Source: Arthrobacter sp. KBS0703 (GTDB lineage: Bacteria > Actinomycetota > Actinomycetes > Actinomycetales > Micrococcaceae). From it: a DNA stretch of 64,000 nucleotides. The DNA lies in assembly GCF_002008315.2 (NCBI RefSeq), contig NZ_MVDG02000001.1, positions 620,001-684,000 of the forward strand, given 5' to 3'. Below the pieces are notes generated by a model. It had not been told where the DNA came from. It ran no database searches and saw only the letters and a list, made by a program, of their open reading frames with translations. Made by a program: the position numbers and the translations under genes. This document shows, in pieces, positions 1-8,876 of this stretch (positions within the stretch are counted from its first letter, which is position 1; the number at the start of each line of letters is the position of its first letter).

Positions 1-6
1 GGTGCC

Positions 7-540
7 ATGCCGATGCTGTCTGTCCTCCAGCAAGGACACGATTACAGCACGGGAGACGAATTGAATATTGATGGACCGCACACCCCGCCCGGGCAAGTCC
101 AGAATGGCGACCAGTATGTACAAACCGCTCCGCAGGGAGTCTGGCAGTTCAAGCCCAAGGCCTCCCCGTTGCGCATTTCTGCCGGAGTTGTCGGGCTGGT
201 CCTCTCAGTGGTGGGGATCTTGTTCTCCGGGATTCTCCTCTTTGGTAGGAACGGCGGATCCAGTACGCCGCTGAACGGGTGGATGATCCTGTTCGTCATC
301 GTGGGGTCCATCGGATCCCTCGTCACCGGCATTGTCATTCTCGCGAAGCAGCGCAAACGCGGCGGGGCAACCCCTTGGCTCGTGCTTTCCTTCGCGGCAT
401 TGGTTGTTGTTGCATGTCTGAGCTTCATGGCCACGCGGGACATTGGCCTCCCCGGTGCCCCACCAATGATCATGCCGTTCGCGCTTGCGACGGCGGTTCT
501 GGCCGGCCTGGTGATTCTGATGGAGAAACTCCGGCGCTAG
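7..540 (+). CDS. Membrane protein of unknown function
   Basis: I do not recognise the family. The 177-residue reading has a soluble, Pro/Gln-rich N-terminus of about 55 residues, then four hydrophobic segments (about 56-80, 92-113, 124-141 and 152-170) and a short basic tail, so an inner-membrane protein is likely. A TTG at 61 preceded by GGGAGACGAA is a plausible alternative start, giving 159 residues. Its stop overlaps by four bases the end of the convergent conjugation ATPase. Since that ATPase lacks its normal C-terminus, a deletion or assembly join near 540 is possible. Membrane character is well supported; function is unknown. Confidence 0.6.
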   Translation: MPMLSVLQQGHDYSTGDELNIDGPHTPPGQVQNGDQYVQTAPQGVWQFKPKASPLRISAGVVGLVLSVVGILFSGILLFGRNGGSSTPLNGWMILFVIVGSIGSLVTGIVILAKQRKRGGATPWLVLSFAALVVVACLSFMATRDIGLPGAPPMIMPFALATAVLAGLVILMEKLRR

Positions 541-1433
541 GTTGTGCAAAGGCTTGGAGGCCGCCCGGTGATAACCTGCTCCAAAGTCTCGTCGGGGGTG
601 CCGCGTTCGCGCAGCTTGATGCCCAGGGCTTTGATGCCGGTGGCGAGTTGGACGGCGACCTTGTCGGAGGTGCCGGCGAGCAGCTGGTAGGCGTAGAAGA
701 TCGGGGACATGCCGTGCTTGAGGATGCGGTCGTCCCGGTCCTCGATGGAGTCGAGCCCCCGGTCGTCCACGGACATTGCCGCGGTCAGGACCGACACGAT
801 TGTCGGGAAGGACCGGTCACCGATGGCGTCGGCGCCGAACGTGTACTTCATCGCGTTGGTGAAGAAGAGCGCCTTGGCTGCGTTGTCACCGGGCACGGCG
901 AACAGGTCGATGCCGCGGGTGCGCGGGTCGGCGACGTCGATGACGAGCACCTTGTCTCCGAGCTTGTGGGCCCACTCGACGTACTTGGCGACGCCGTCGC
1001 CTTTGGACTCGAAGGCGATGAGGGTGTTGTTGGCCCCGGGGTAGCCGGGCTTGCCGGTCGGGTTGACCCGCTCCAGGCAGTGCCAGCCGAACAGGGACCG
1101 GACACAGAGGGACTTGCCGGAGCCGGGCTTGCCGATGATCGCGACACCGAAGAGCATGGCGGCCGCTGACAGGTGCGCCGAGCCGTCGTCGTTGGTGCCC
1201 AGCAGCGGGCCGATCTTCTGCAGCATGACCGGCGGCGTGGCGCGGGCGCGGGTGGCTGCTGCGCCGGAGACAGCACCGGCGTGCGGGGAGACCATGCCGA
1301 CGACGACGTTGGGTCCGAGCATGAAGGTGTCCGGCGCCAGCGGGTAGTCGCCGTCGGAGGCGGGGATGAACTTCTCGAACGGGACCTTCTCGCCGTTGAT
1401 GGTCCGGCTGCCGCGCACCTGTCTCTTATACAC
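537..1433 (-). pseudogene. Conjugation-type (VirB4/TraG-like) ATPase, middle part, cut by adapter and truncated
   Basis: Only 537-1418 is biological; the first residues (MYKRQ) are translated adapter. A Walker A motif GKPGSGKS is followed by ALFFTNAMKYTFG-type sequence seen in ATP-binding proteins of actinobacterial conjugative plasmids and integrative elements. Such proteins energise DNA transfer at the membrane. The C-terminal half of the ATPase (Walker B onward) is missing: the frame runs into a TAG at 537-539 that overlaps the end of the neighbouring plus-strand gene. It is the direct continuation, in a different frame, of the membrane-anchored N-terminal piece at 1457-2341. Frame and length are unreliable because of the adapter. 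Confidence 0.65.
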
Positions 1434-1456
1434 ATCTAGATGTGTATAAGAGACAG
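1419..1456. other. Nextera mate-pair junction adapter (assembly artefact)
   Basis: CTGTCTCTTATACACATCT followed immediately by its reverse complement. This is the Tn5 mosaic-end pair left at the circularisation junction of Nextera mate-pair libraries. It is not genomic. The sequence on either side belongs to one gene, so some native bases have been replaced or lost here. Confidence 0.98.
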
Positions 1457-2341
1457 GGGCCGGCCGCGCCGTGAGGCCGGCGGAGCGAACACCGGCTGGG
1501 CGAGCTGGTTGCGGAGCTTCGTGTCGGGGGACGCGATGCGTCCGGCGAGGGCGGCGAGTCCGAGGATTACGGCCACGCCCGAGATCGCATAAAGGATCGG
1601 GGAAATGCTCGCCGGAATGTAGGCGGCGTACTCGGCCGGCAGCTGCGGAAGACCGAACAGGGTCGCGGCGGCAAGGATCAGACCGACCGGCAGACCGAAG
1701 AACAGGGCGTGCTTTGTCGGTGCGAACCGGACACCGGAGTCCAGGTCAAAACCGGGCAGGCCCGCGGTGACCTGGGAGAGCAGCGACGTCACTTCCTCCT
1801 TCGAAGAACCGCCGGCGGTGATGGACACGACGACGGCCGTCGGGGAGGTGGAGTGGTGCGTCGGGACAGCGGTGCCGAGCCGGTTCCCGAGCCACGGCGT
1901 GTAGAACTTCCGCTCCTTGTTCGAGGGTTTCCGCATCGTGACAGCAACCCAGGAACCTTCAGGCATCGCGTTGGCCAGGATCCGCGGCAGCTCGGTCGGG
2001 TCGATGCCGGACTGCGTCTCCCGAAGAGCAGGGGACGGCTTGTAGTTGAGCGTCCCGATCGCCGGAGTGTCACCGAGATCCTCGGGCATCTGCACCTCCT
2101 CGGCGCGGGCACCCACGGTGTGGGCCAAGTGCAGCGGGGCGTTCGTTCCGAGCGCGGCGGCCGGAAGAATCAGGTACCCGTTCAGCCCGCTGGACTCTCG
2201 CCGGGTCAGCAGGGTGGCCTGGCCGGTGTTGGTCGCGGCCGAGGCGAAAGTCCCGGCACGCTGTGTGAAGGTTGTGGGGTTTGTGTCGATGCCGCCGGCT
2301 CGTGCCAGGCGAAAAATGCGCTGCTCCATGCCCTGGAACAT
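1436..2341 (-). pseudogene. Conjugation-type ATPase, N-terminal membrane part, cut by adapter
   Basis: True sequence runs from ATG 2341 (or ATG 2329, MEQRIF) down to 1457; the last residues (LSLIHI) are adapter. About 220 soluble residues are followed by two hydrophobic helices (HALFFGLPVGLILAAATLFG and a second around ISPILYAISGVAVILGLAAL). This resembles the N-terminal architecture of SCO6880-like ATP/GTP-binding proteins, which carry a membrane anchor ahead of a VirB4-type ATPase domain. The ATPase domain follows at 1418-537. It is the main evidence that the left part of the window is or was conjugative. Confidence 0.6.
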
Positions 2342-2689
2342 GCGTAGTTTCCCAGGGGACAGGCCTACAGACCCGGCTAGGCGGATTTAGGGCTTTTCCC
2401 AGCCCGGTTTCTGCTGGTTATCGCCCTGAATCGCCCCAAACCCGGATCCACCCGCGGCGACCCTTCTTGCCTATAGAACATATGTACGGCTGCGAACATG
2501 TCAGACCGCCATGCGCAAGCGATCCGGTGTCTCCAAGACGGGTCCCGTAGCTCTTCCGCTGGTACTTCTTCTGTGTGCGGCTGCCCCGCAGATGCGACGG
2601 CCCTTTCCAGAACTTTCTCCCAAAAACTTTTGGGTGGTCCCATGCTCGACGCATCTCACCGCTGGTGGCGCTTGCAGCGGGCCTTTAAT

Positions 2690-3757
2690 GGCCTGCGGCC
2701 GGCAGTGGGTGCCACCTGGCATGTGTTTGTTGGATGCCGAATGTTGTGGCGGGGTTTGGCCTGCGGCCGGCGGTGAGTCAGTGGGAGACGTGGAGAGTTG
2801 GTGGAAGTCACTGCGTCGGTATGGGGCTGCGCCCCGGTTGGGTGGGTGGCTGAGTATGTTCCTTGTCGGACCTTGGTGGATGCCTGCGGCGCGGGAGGTG
2901 GGGCATCACGGTTTCCGGTTCGGTGCAGCGCCCTGGGAGACGAATTGCTACGCAATGGTTTGTCTGCCTGGACGAATCGAAGCGCCTCTCCGCTTCTTCG
3001 CTTCGAGGCCACCGGGCGCGGACACACGATGTCCACTCCGTGAACCAAACCGCTGTCATTCCGTCTACGAGACGGCGGCGCAGCCGCAGAGAAACTCTCC
3101 GTGAGCCACGCAGGGTGACGCACCGCTTACGGCCCGCCGCAGGCGACAACGCCCCAAGAACAAGACACCGAAGGAGGAACCCACCGGCCCGGGGCGAAGC
3201 CCCCGAGAAACACATCGAAGACCTGCACGGCCACGAGAAGCAGGGGGCGCAGCCCCCGAGGAGAAACACATCGAGCTTCGAGGCGAACCACGACACGGAA
3301 GACGAACCGCTGACGGCCCGCCGCAGGCGACACCAAAGGTGAACCAAGAACCAGCGGCAACAACCCACCGGCCCGGGGCGCAGCCCCGAGATCATCATGA
3401 TGATCCATGACGATGAACCATCGGACGGCGAAGCCGGGGGACGACGCAGCCTCCGCGCAGCGGAGACACCACGACGAAGGCCGCGCAGCGGCCAGGGAAA
3501 CGAATCGAAGGACGAGCCGGGAGGCGAGACGAGAACACCACGGGCCGCGCGCAGCGCGGACGCGGAGCGCAGCACGAAAAACACAACGACAGCCAAGACG
3601 CTCACGCGGCGAAAAAGCATGTTGCAGAGCGCGCGCAGCGCGCGAGCAGCCGGCCGCAAGCCAGTAAACAAAAAAGAAGGACCACTCCGTGGGGAACGAG
3701 ACGAAGAGCAGGACGGTCAGCGAATCGGGAAACACGAAGGGCGAGGGGCGCAGCCCC
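2690..3757. repeat. Field of 15 iterated GNA-triloop palindromes in a non-coding stretch
   Basis: Region 2342-3998 has no credible gene. It holds 15 short perfect palindromes with different stems but one fixed centre: a C-G pair closing GCA (13 copies) or GAA (2). On the minus strand: 2690-2700, 2758-2768, 2823-2835. On the plus strand: 3076-3086, 3135-3145, 3191-3203 (GAA), 3243-3257, 3319-3329, 3375-3387, 3426-3436 (GAA), 3451-3465, 3479-3493, 3545-3559, 3629-3643, 3745-3757. Stems are 4-6 bp. Longer phrases recur around them, such as ACGGCCCGCCGCAGGCGACA and CCACCGGCCCGGGGCG. C(GNA)G triloops are known to make unusually stable single-stranded DNA hairpins. Eleven of the 15 contain GCTNCGC on the complementary strand, the motif described in telomere palindromes of actinobacterial linear replicons. 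Role here unproven. Confidence 0.85.
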
Positions 3758-3998
3758 GAGTCCTCTTAATATGCCCAACCGACTGCCGCCACCACTCGTT
3801 TACTCAACGGCCCTTCTGATTTTTCACACCGGGATCGGCGGCTATCGCCGGCCAACACAGCGCACCACCTATCGGCGACGCGGGGAGGGACAGAACAGGA
3901 CGTGTGCGTTCGGGTGGTGCGTCGGAAGAGGCGAAACAATCTGGGCGTGAGCGTTCAAAGCGCACACGCCGGTATAGGATCAGGCCGCCGGCTGAAAC

Positions 3999-5402
3999 TT
4001 GACGGCGACGGGAGGTGTTGGGCTTCCTGTGGGCACATGGCTGAGGAGATCATTGGGCGCGCAGAGGCAGTGGCTCACGGTGGCCCGCGAAGGGGAGCGG
4101 CACGTCCTGGGTTTCGACGAGGACAGCATCCAGATCTGGAAGCGGACAAGGTTTTTCCGCCGGTGCATCGCCACGTACCCGCGGTCCATGGACGGGGAAG
4201 CCGAGGCCCTCGGTTTTTTCAGCACAATCGAACCTGAAGCCATAGAGGTCCCGGCTCCGGGAAGGCCGGTATCTAAGATGCGGATGACACGAACGGGCAT
4301 GGCCGCAGCCGCTGCAGCCTTTCTCATTCTGGTCATGGCCGTCGTGATCATCGTGGTACCGAAGGATGTCGCGCCCGCTCCTTCGGCCGGCGGAGCAGAC
4401 CACTCGTCGGAGCAGGTGTCGAATGCACAGACCGGCTGGGCTTACAGCGACTCACACCAGGCGGCCTTTCTGCAATGGACGCGCACAGGAGCCACGCTGA
4501 GTGGGTCATTGACGATGACGAGCCTGGACCCAGGAGCGACGGCCGCCAAGACGAGCACAACATCATTCACCGGGAGCATCGACAGCGACCATGCCAGCCT
4601 GTCGTTCTCCCAGCCGTTCGGTTCCATCTCGAATCTTGCTGCGCTCATCCAGGGTGACAACGTCACCCTTTCCATCCCGGAGAAGGACGGGACTCTGGAA
4701 CCCTGGACGTTCAGGCCGGCGGCCGCGACGCTCTACAACGATGCGGTGACCGTGCTGAAGCAGCAGGCGGACAGGAACCACCAGGATCAGGTGCAGGCAT
4801 CCGCTGCCGCCGCTGACCAGGCGGCGCGGGCCGCCTCCCAGCAGCAGGCAGACAACGCCGTCGAAAGCGCCGCACACTCGCTGGCAAGCGCGGTCAGCGA
4901 TGTCGTGGCCTCGACCGGATACGTCAAAAGTGACCTGGACGGGGTGGCAGCGGATCTCACCGCTCAGCAGAATGACGTGACCACGACCCAGCATGATGCA
5001 GACGCGGTGATGAAAGAGATTGGAACAGAGGCGGGAGCGAACGGGACGACATGCTCGGACGCAGCTGGTGTTGCATCCGACGCCTCGGGCGTCGATGCCG
5101 ACGAGGCTGGGATCAGCGGCGACATCACATCGCTCTCCTCGGACCTGGACTCTTTGAAGACCAAGCTGACCGACCTGGTCGATGCGAAGGAAGCCCTGGC
5201 CCAAGCGCAAAAGGCAGACCCCTCCTACCGCCCTTCCAATCCCATCCCGAGCGGCGACGAAATATCCGAGGCCACCGCGGCGGCACAGACCGTTGTGGAC
5301 AAGGCTTCAGCGGTTTTGAAATCGGCTCCGGCGCAGTCCGCGGAATTGAGCCGGCAGGCGCACGCGGTTGCCGACGGAGCAGCGAAGGCCGGCAACTGCT
5401 AA
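3999..5402 (+). CDS. Membrane-anchored coiled-coil protein of unknown function
   Basis: Family not recognised. The 467 residues comprise a cytosolic N-terminus of about 95 residues, one transmembrane helix (about 99-120, Ala/Ile/Val-rich), a probable extracytoplasmic beta-type domain (130-245, containing GWAYSD and TLEPWTFRP), then a long Ala/Gln/Asp-rich helical region (250-400) typical of coiled coil, ending in Cys. The start is uncertain: TTG 3999 is the longest reading, without a convincing ribosome site. A strong terminator hairpin follows directly, so it is probably transcribed alone or last in its unit. Confidence 0.7.
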   Translation: MTATGGVGLPVGTWLRRSLGAQRQWLTVAREGERHVLGFDEDSIQIWKRTRFFRRCIATYPRSMDGEAEALGFFSTIEPEAIEVPAPGRPVSKMRMTRTGMAAAAAAFLILVMAVVIIVVPKDVAPAPSAGGADHSSEQVSNAQTGWAYSDSHQAAFLQWTRTGATLSGSLTMTSLDPGATAAKTSTTSFTGSIDSDHASLSFSQPFGSISNLAALIQGDNVTLSIPEKDGTLEPWTFRPAAATLYNDAVTVLKQQADRNHQDQVQASAAAADQAARAASQQQADNAVESAAHSLASAVSDVVASTGYVKSDLDGVAADLTAQQNDVTTTQHDADAVMKEIGTEAGANGTTCSDAAGVASDASGVDADEAGISGDITSLSSDLDSLKTKLTDLVDAKEALAQAQKADPSYRPSNPIPSGDEISEATAAAQTVVDKASAVLKSAPAQSAELSRQAHAVADGAAKAGNC

Positions 5403-5432
5403 ACCGCCGGACGTCCGGCAGTTACCGGGGCG

Positions 5433-5473
5433 CGCCGTGCCCCGCCCGGCTTCGGCTCGGGCGGGGCACGGCG
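5433..5473. terminator. Strong hairpin terminator
   Basis: A perfect 15-bp stem (CGCCGTGCCCCGCCC, 5433-5447, with 5459-5473) and an 11-base loop lie 31 bp after the stop of the coiled-coil membrane protein. There is no T-tract, which is usual in high-GC actinobacteria. Confidence 0.8.
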
Positions 5474-5496
5474 TACCGCAAGACACGCTTCCGGCG

Positions 5497-5847
5497 ATGA
5501 CGGGTGTTCGGATGGTGTGCATGTTGGTGGACAGGATGCCCCGGACACGGTTCATTCAACGGGACGCAGGATCGACGCCCCGGCCGACACAGCCGAGACA
5601 CTTGGAGTCCAGGTCATCCACGAGATCGCCGGGGGGAGACACGATCGTCACGAACTTCTACACGGCAGTGAAGAACGATGTCCTAATAACGGCCCAGTTC
5701 ACGGCGACGGACATCATGCGCGACGGGGACTTCTACGTCGCCGCCGACATGCTGGACAGCTTGGTGGACTCAGTACGTCCCTACGAGCTAAAGATGTGCT
5801 GGGCAGTCAGGGCGAGCTTCAGACTGGAACCGGCTTCGAGGCCATAG
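5497..5847 (+). CDS. Possible gene remnant, unknown
   Basis: This frame stays open from ATG 5497 to a TAG at 5845. Only the last 65 residues or so (from DTIVTNFYTAVKNDVLITA to the end) have protein-like composition; the front part is Arg/Pro/Ser-rich and may not be coding. No ribosome site is convincing. It could be the 3' end of a decayed gene. The remaining part of 5474-5870 shows nothing else. Confidence 0.3.
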   Translation: MTGVRMVCMLVDRMPRTRFIQRDAGSTPRPTQPRHLESRSSTRSPGGDTIVTNFYTAVKNDVLITAQFTATDIMRDGDFYVAADMLDSLVDSVRPYELKMCWAVRASFRLEPASRP

Positions 5848-5870
5848 CTCCGTGTTTTCTCGTTCGGCCT

Positions 5871-6509
5871 TCAGTGCTCGGCAGCTAGTGCCCGCGCCAT
5901 TGCGAGTACAGGTTCCTCAGAACCGCCCTCCTCAAGCCACACTGCCGCCGTCACCGCCTCGCCGTTAATAGTCAAATCCTGTTGCGGGGTCGCGAAGAAG
6001 CCGGCCACGGACTGCGGATGCAGGTCGGCCGGCAGAGTCGAAAGGATTCGTTCCAGGCCTGGGAGTGTCCGCGTGCCTGTTTCGGTGAACTGCCAAATCG
6101 GGAACGCGAGCTGGCCCCAGGCGGTGTAGAAGTATAGCTTGCGCTGTGCCCCGTAACGCCGGACCGTAGAAACTGACAGGTGCAGCTTCTTAGCAACCTC
6201 GGCGGCCGTGAGCGACGACGAGTCCATGAGAAGCTGGGCTGCAGCGTTGTTCGCCGAGCCGCGCGCGACGGCATGGGGCATCGGGGCGATGCCCGAATGG
6301 GCGCGCCAGAAGGCTTCGTCGCGTGCAGGAAGATCCGCACCCGAGTCGTTGCGCTGCATGTCCTCCAGCGCCTCGATGAGGTCTTCCGCTGTAAAGGTCA
6401 GGTGCAGGGCGGCCAGGCGTACATCGAGACTCGCACCGCCGCTTTGTGCTGCATCTTCGGGCGAATGAGTTCTGGCCTGCGATGGTCTTCTGCGTGCGCT
6501 CACCTTCAT
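5871..6509 (-). CDS. HTH protein with MbcA/ParS/Xre-type C-terminus
   Basis: A 212-residue protein. A helix-turn-helix lies around residues 115-137 (LTAAEVAKKLHLSVSTVRRY), followed by a segment with the pattern of MbcA/ParS/Xre antitoxins: FPIWQF, LPGLERIL, a short FFATP..L..NGE, and WLEEGG...VLAMARAL at the end. In that family the C-terminal part binds a RES-domain toxin. No RES toxin is adjacent, so it may be an orphan regulator. Its upstream region (6510-6870) contains phased TGGTCC/GGACCA arrays that could be its operators. DNA binding is likely; the antitoxin link is an inference from pattern. Confidence 0.65.
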   Translation of the reverse strand: MKVSARRRPSQARTHSPEDAAQSGGASLDVRLAALHLTFTAEDLIEALEDMQRNDSGADLPARDEAFWRAHSGIAPMPHAVARGSANNAAAQLLMDSSSLTAAEVAKKLHLSVSTVRRYGAQRKLYFYTAWGQLAFPIWQFTETGTRTLPGLERILSTLPADLHPQSVAGFFATPQQDLTINGEAVTAAVWLEEGGSEEPVLAMARALAAEH

Positions 6510-6593
6510 AATCTTCTCCCCGGACTCTCACCCGGACAACTTGGTAGCCCAGTCGTCACAACACTTTAGCCCCGGCGCGGCTGAGGTACTGTG

Positions 6594-6645
6594 TGGTCCG
6601 CGAGGTGGTCCATGGCTGGTCCATGGCTGGTCCACTGTGTGGTCC
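6594..6645 (+). repeat. Phased TGGTCC array (left arm)
   Basis: Five exact TGGTCC hexamers start at 6594, 6606, 6617, 6628 and 6640, spaced 12, 11, 11 and 12 bp, about one helical turn. They lie 85 bp upstream of the minus-strand HTH gene start at 6509 and mirror the right-hand GGACCA array. Confidence 0.85.
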
Positions 6646-6746
6646 TTTTGCATCTGGGAGTGCTCCTTCTGGTACGGAAGCTCTGATTTCGCGATGATTT
6701 TGACCAGCAGGCGCATACTGGGGCTGCCTTTTGAACCACCCGGAGG

Positions 6747-6858
6747 GGACCACCGTGGACCGTTTGTGGACACCCCAATGGACCGCGGCGGAGTGGGCAG
6801 CTTATGGACCACCCCGATGGACCACGGGCGGACCACCCGCCAAGGACCAGACGGACCA
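6747..6858 (+). repeat. Phased GGACCA array (right arm, inverted)
   Basis: GGACCA or GGACCG start at 6747, 6757, 6780, 6806, 6819, 6830, 6844 and 6853, with a degenerate GGACAC at 6768. Spacing is 9-14 bp apart from one double gap. GGACCA is the reverse complement of TGGTCC, so the two arms face each other across about 100 bp. The rest of 6510-7132 shows no credible gene. Confidence 0.8.
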
Positions 6859-7132
6859 TCTCCTCAATCGCCGACTCAGCGAGTGCGAGACCGCCCCCAA
6901 ACGAACGCATGTAATGCGTAGCCTGTACCCACCGCGGACATCTGTCAGTCAGCTAACTGGCCAATTGCGTCATCAGCGGCGAGGGCCGGTGTCGCAAATG
7001 AGGGCCAAGGCCCATAGACGGCCGCATCCTCGCGGCCGTCCCAGCCGCTCCAGGGCTGGCGGTCCGTTTGGGGCCGTTGCGGCGGACGACAATGTACCTT
7101 GGCTTGGATGTGGTTTTGTGCAGCCTGTGAGG

Positions 7133-7360
7133 TCAGGACGCTCGAGGTTCTTCCTGGGCCAAGGCCCTAATCCATTCCGGTGTGGCCTTCCCAAGTCGGC
7201 GGTCTGTCACCATGCGCAACTGAGCCGCTGCAATCTGCACACCACGGTCGTAGGACGCGGCGCGGTGGGATGTCCTGGGGGAGCGAACGGCATGCCTTGG
7301 TTCTTCGGTCGCCGCGGCACCAGAGTCATGCTGGCGGTCGGGTTCCTGAGCGGCCATCAT
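7133..7360 (-). CDS. Small protein, paralogue A of a tandem pair
   Basis: Unrecognised protein of about 75 residues. The start at ATG 7360 is chosen because AGGAGG lies 7 bp upstream; ATG 7366 touches the AGGAGG and is less likely. The C-terminal half (DRGVQIAAAQLRMVTDRRLG, then TPEWIRALAQEEP) aligns without gaps to paralogue B at 7530-7760. Conserved positions are DRxVQIxAAxxR, G, TPxWIxAL and EP. The N-terminal half is polar and variable, probably disordered. Function unknown. Confidence 0.6.
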   Translation of the reverse strand: MMAAQEPDRQHDSGAAATEEPRHAVRSPRTSHRAASYDRGVQIAAAQLRMVTDRRLGKATPEWIRALAQEEPRAS

Positions 7361-7529
7361 GCTCATCCCTCCTACTCCCTAGCCCTTCGATGTGCTTCAG
7401 TATCGCTGGTTTCTTCAAAAAAGTAGCAGGCCCTTGAGGCCTTTCGGCTGGCAGCGCTTAAGGACTTTCACCGCGTCGCACCTCGGCCCCAATCCGGACG
7501 CTCCGTAAGGGCCGGATAGCCGCTAGCTC

Positions 7530-7760
7530 TCACTCCGGTGGTTCCTTGGACAGAGCGATGATCCATCGAGGCGTCTCATCGCCGGTTAGCTTGTCCAACG
7601 TCACCCGAGCCTTAGCAGCGGAAATTTGAACCCTCCGATCCGCCGGACTCACAGATGCTGGACGTCGCGACGGTTCAATCTCATCCGTTTCGACGCGGGA
7701 AGTTCTGCGGTGCGATGCCCACCGTGCCATCTCGTCGACTCCGATCTCCCCGTGCCCCAT
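7530..7760 (-). CDS. Small protein, paralogue B of a tandem pair
   Basis: 76 residues starting at ATG 7760, five bases after AAGGGGA; upstream ATGs at 7775 and 7805 are in frame but lack this signal. The C-terminal half (DRRVQISAAKARVTLDKLTG, then TPRWIIALSKEPPE) matches paralogue A at 7133-7360, and total length is nearly the same. The conserved half looks like one or two amphipathic helices. Duplication within an island suggests the protein binds something specific, but nothing in the sequence says what. Confidence 0.6.
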   Translation of the reverse strand: MGHGEIGVDEMARWASHRRTSRVETDEIEPSRRPASVSPADRRVQISAAKARVTLDKLTGDETPRWIIALSKEPPE

Positions 7761-7900
7761 TAGGGTCCCCTTCATTGTCGCGTGCCGTCGTAGGGTCGTC
7801 CACAATCACCTGCGAGGAGGGCGCCGGGTTCGACGCAAGCTCGGCTGTTGCTTGTGATGCAGCGGCCGACGCCACCTACACGCGCCGGAACCGTCACCGG

Positions 7901-8122
7901 ATGAACGAAACCCTGTCCGCCGGTAAGGGCCGCTTCCTGGGGCGCGTGGTCCGGGGTCACAACGGCCACCCGCTGAACGAGTTGGCGGACAGGCTGGCTG
8001 TCCTGGGCCGCCGGAACCGGGAAATGGGTGTCGACGAGGTGACGAACGCACGGATGATCGCTTCGATCCGTGAGGAAGCCAAGACCCTCGTCAGCGGCGT
8101 CCCTGGTCCGGCGGCCGCCTGA
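7901..8122 (+). CDS. Small hypothetical protein
   Basis: 73 residues from ATG 7901, charged and helical, with a strong G/C bias at third codon positions that supports real coding. No family recognised. The frame is open upstream, so the start could lie earlier, but no good ribosome site is seen. The next gene starts 115 bp downstream. Confidence 0.5.
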   Translation: MNETLSAGKGRFLGRVVRGHNGHPLNELADRLAVLGRRNREMGVDEVTNARMIASIREEAKTLVSGVPGPAAA

Positions 8123-8237
8123 GCGGGTTCGGTGCGCAGGCGGAAGCCCCCAGGTTGAAGCCTGTTGACCAGCGCCTCGAACACCAGTAGCTTATCGAAT
8201 GTCGTTATTATCGGTGCTCGATAACTTTGGGGGAATA

Positions 8238-8876
8238 ATGGAACTGGCCAAGGACTCGGACCGGAAGCCGCGCGACGGGAAGAAGATCGTTTCCCGAGGC
8301 GACGCGATTCTGCTCATGATCGCGGCGGCCCTGGCCGCGGTGGTAACCACCGCGGTGTCCGTCTCCGGGATCGCGGGCTACTTCACCGGCCCCGTGACCC
8401 TGGAGCTTCCGGTCTCCTCGACGAACCAGACCGCCAGCGGCCTGGGACTGGGATCCGCGGGCCACTACACGACACTGACGGCCACCGTCCCGAGCCTTCC
8501 GCCAGAGCCTGCCGCCCTCCTGGCATGGTCCGCGGCGCTGGACCAGGTCGGCGTCCTGGCCATCCTGATGCTGGTGTTCCTGCTGGCGTACCGGCTGCGC
8601 AGCGCGGTCCTGTTCACCCCGAAATCCGTCTGGATCATCGGCGCCTGCGGTGCGGTCCTGGCGCTGGCCGGAACTGTAGGCCAGATCCTGAACGGCTGGG
8701 CGTTGACGCGGGTAGCGGATATGGTCGCACGCAGCGGGCGGAGCCCGGGGGAGTCGGTGATCCTGGAGGCCGAATTCACTACCGGACCCTTGATGCTCGG
8801 TATTGTCCTGGTGCTGGTCGCCGCGGTCTTCCAGTACGGCCGCCGGCTCCAGAAAGACACGGAAGGTCTGGTCTGA
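8238..8876 (+). CDS. DUF2975-like membrane protein
   Basis: 212 residues with four predicted transmembrane helices (about 24-46, 95-117, 130-152 and 184-203) and an extracytoplasmic loop after the first. This layout, and coupling to a small Cro/CI-type regulator downstream, matches DUF2975 gene pairs found widely in Gram-positive bacteria. The start at ATG 8238 is chosen for the GGGGGA 4 bp upstream. The stop overlaps the next start (TGATG), so the two are translationally coupled. The biological role of DUF2975 proteins is unknown. Confidence 0.7.
   Translation: MELAKDSDRKPRDGKKIVSRGDAILLMIAAALAAVVTTAVSVSGIAGYFTGPVTLELPVSSTNQTASGLGLGSAGHYTTLTATVPSLPPEPAALLAWSAALDQVGVLAILMLVFLLAYRLRSAVLFTPKSVWIIGACGAVLALAGTVGQILNGWALTRVADMVARSGRSPGESVILEAEFTTGPLMLGIVLVLVAAVFQYGRRLQKDTEGLV

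Noticed and set aside
2498..3735. Several long overlapping open frames on both strands
   Set aside because: They are Arg/Pro-rich in every frame, have no ribosome sites, and arise from high GC and the palindrome field.
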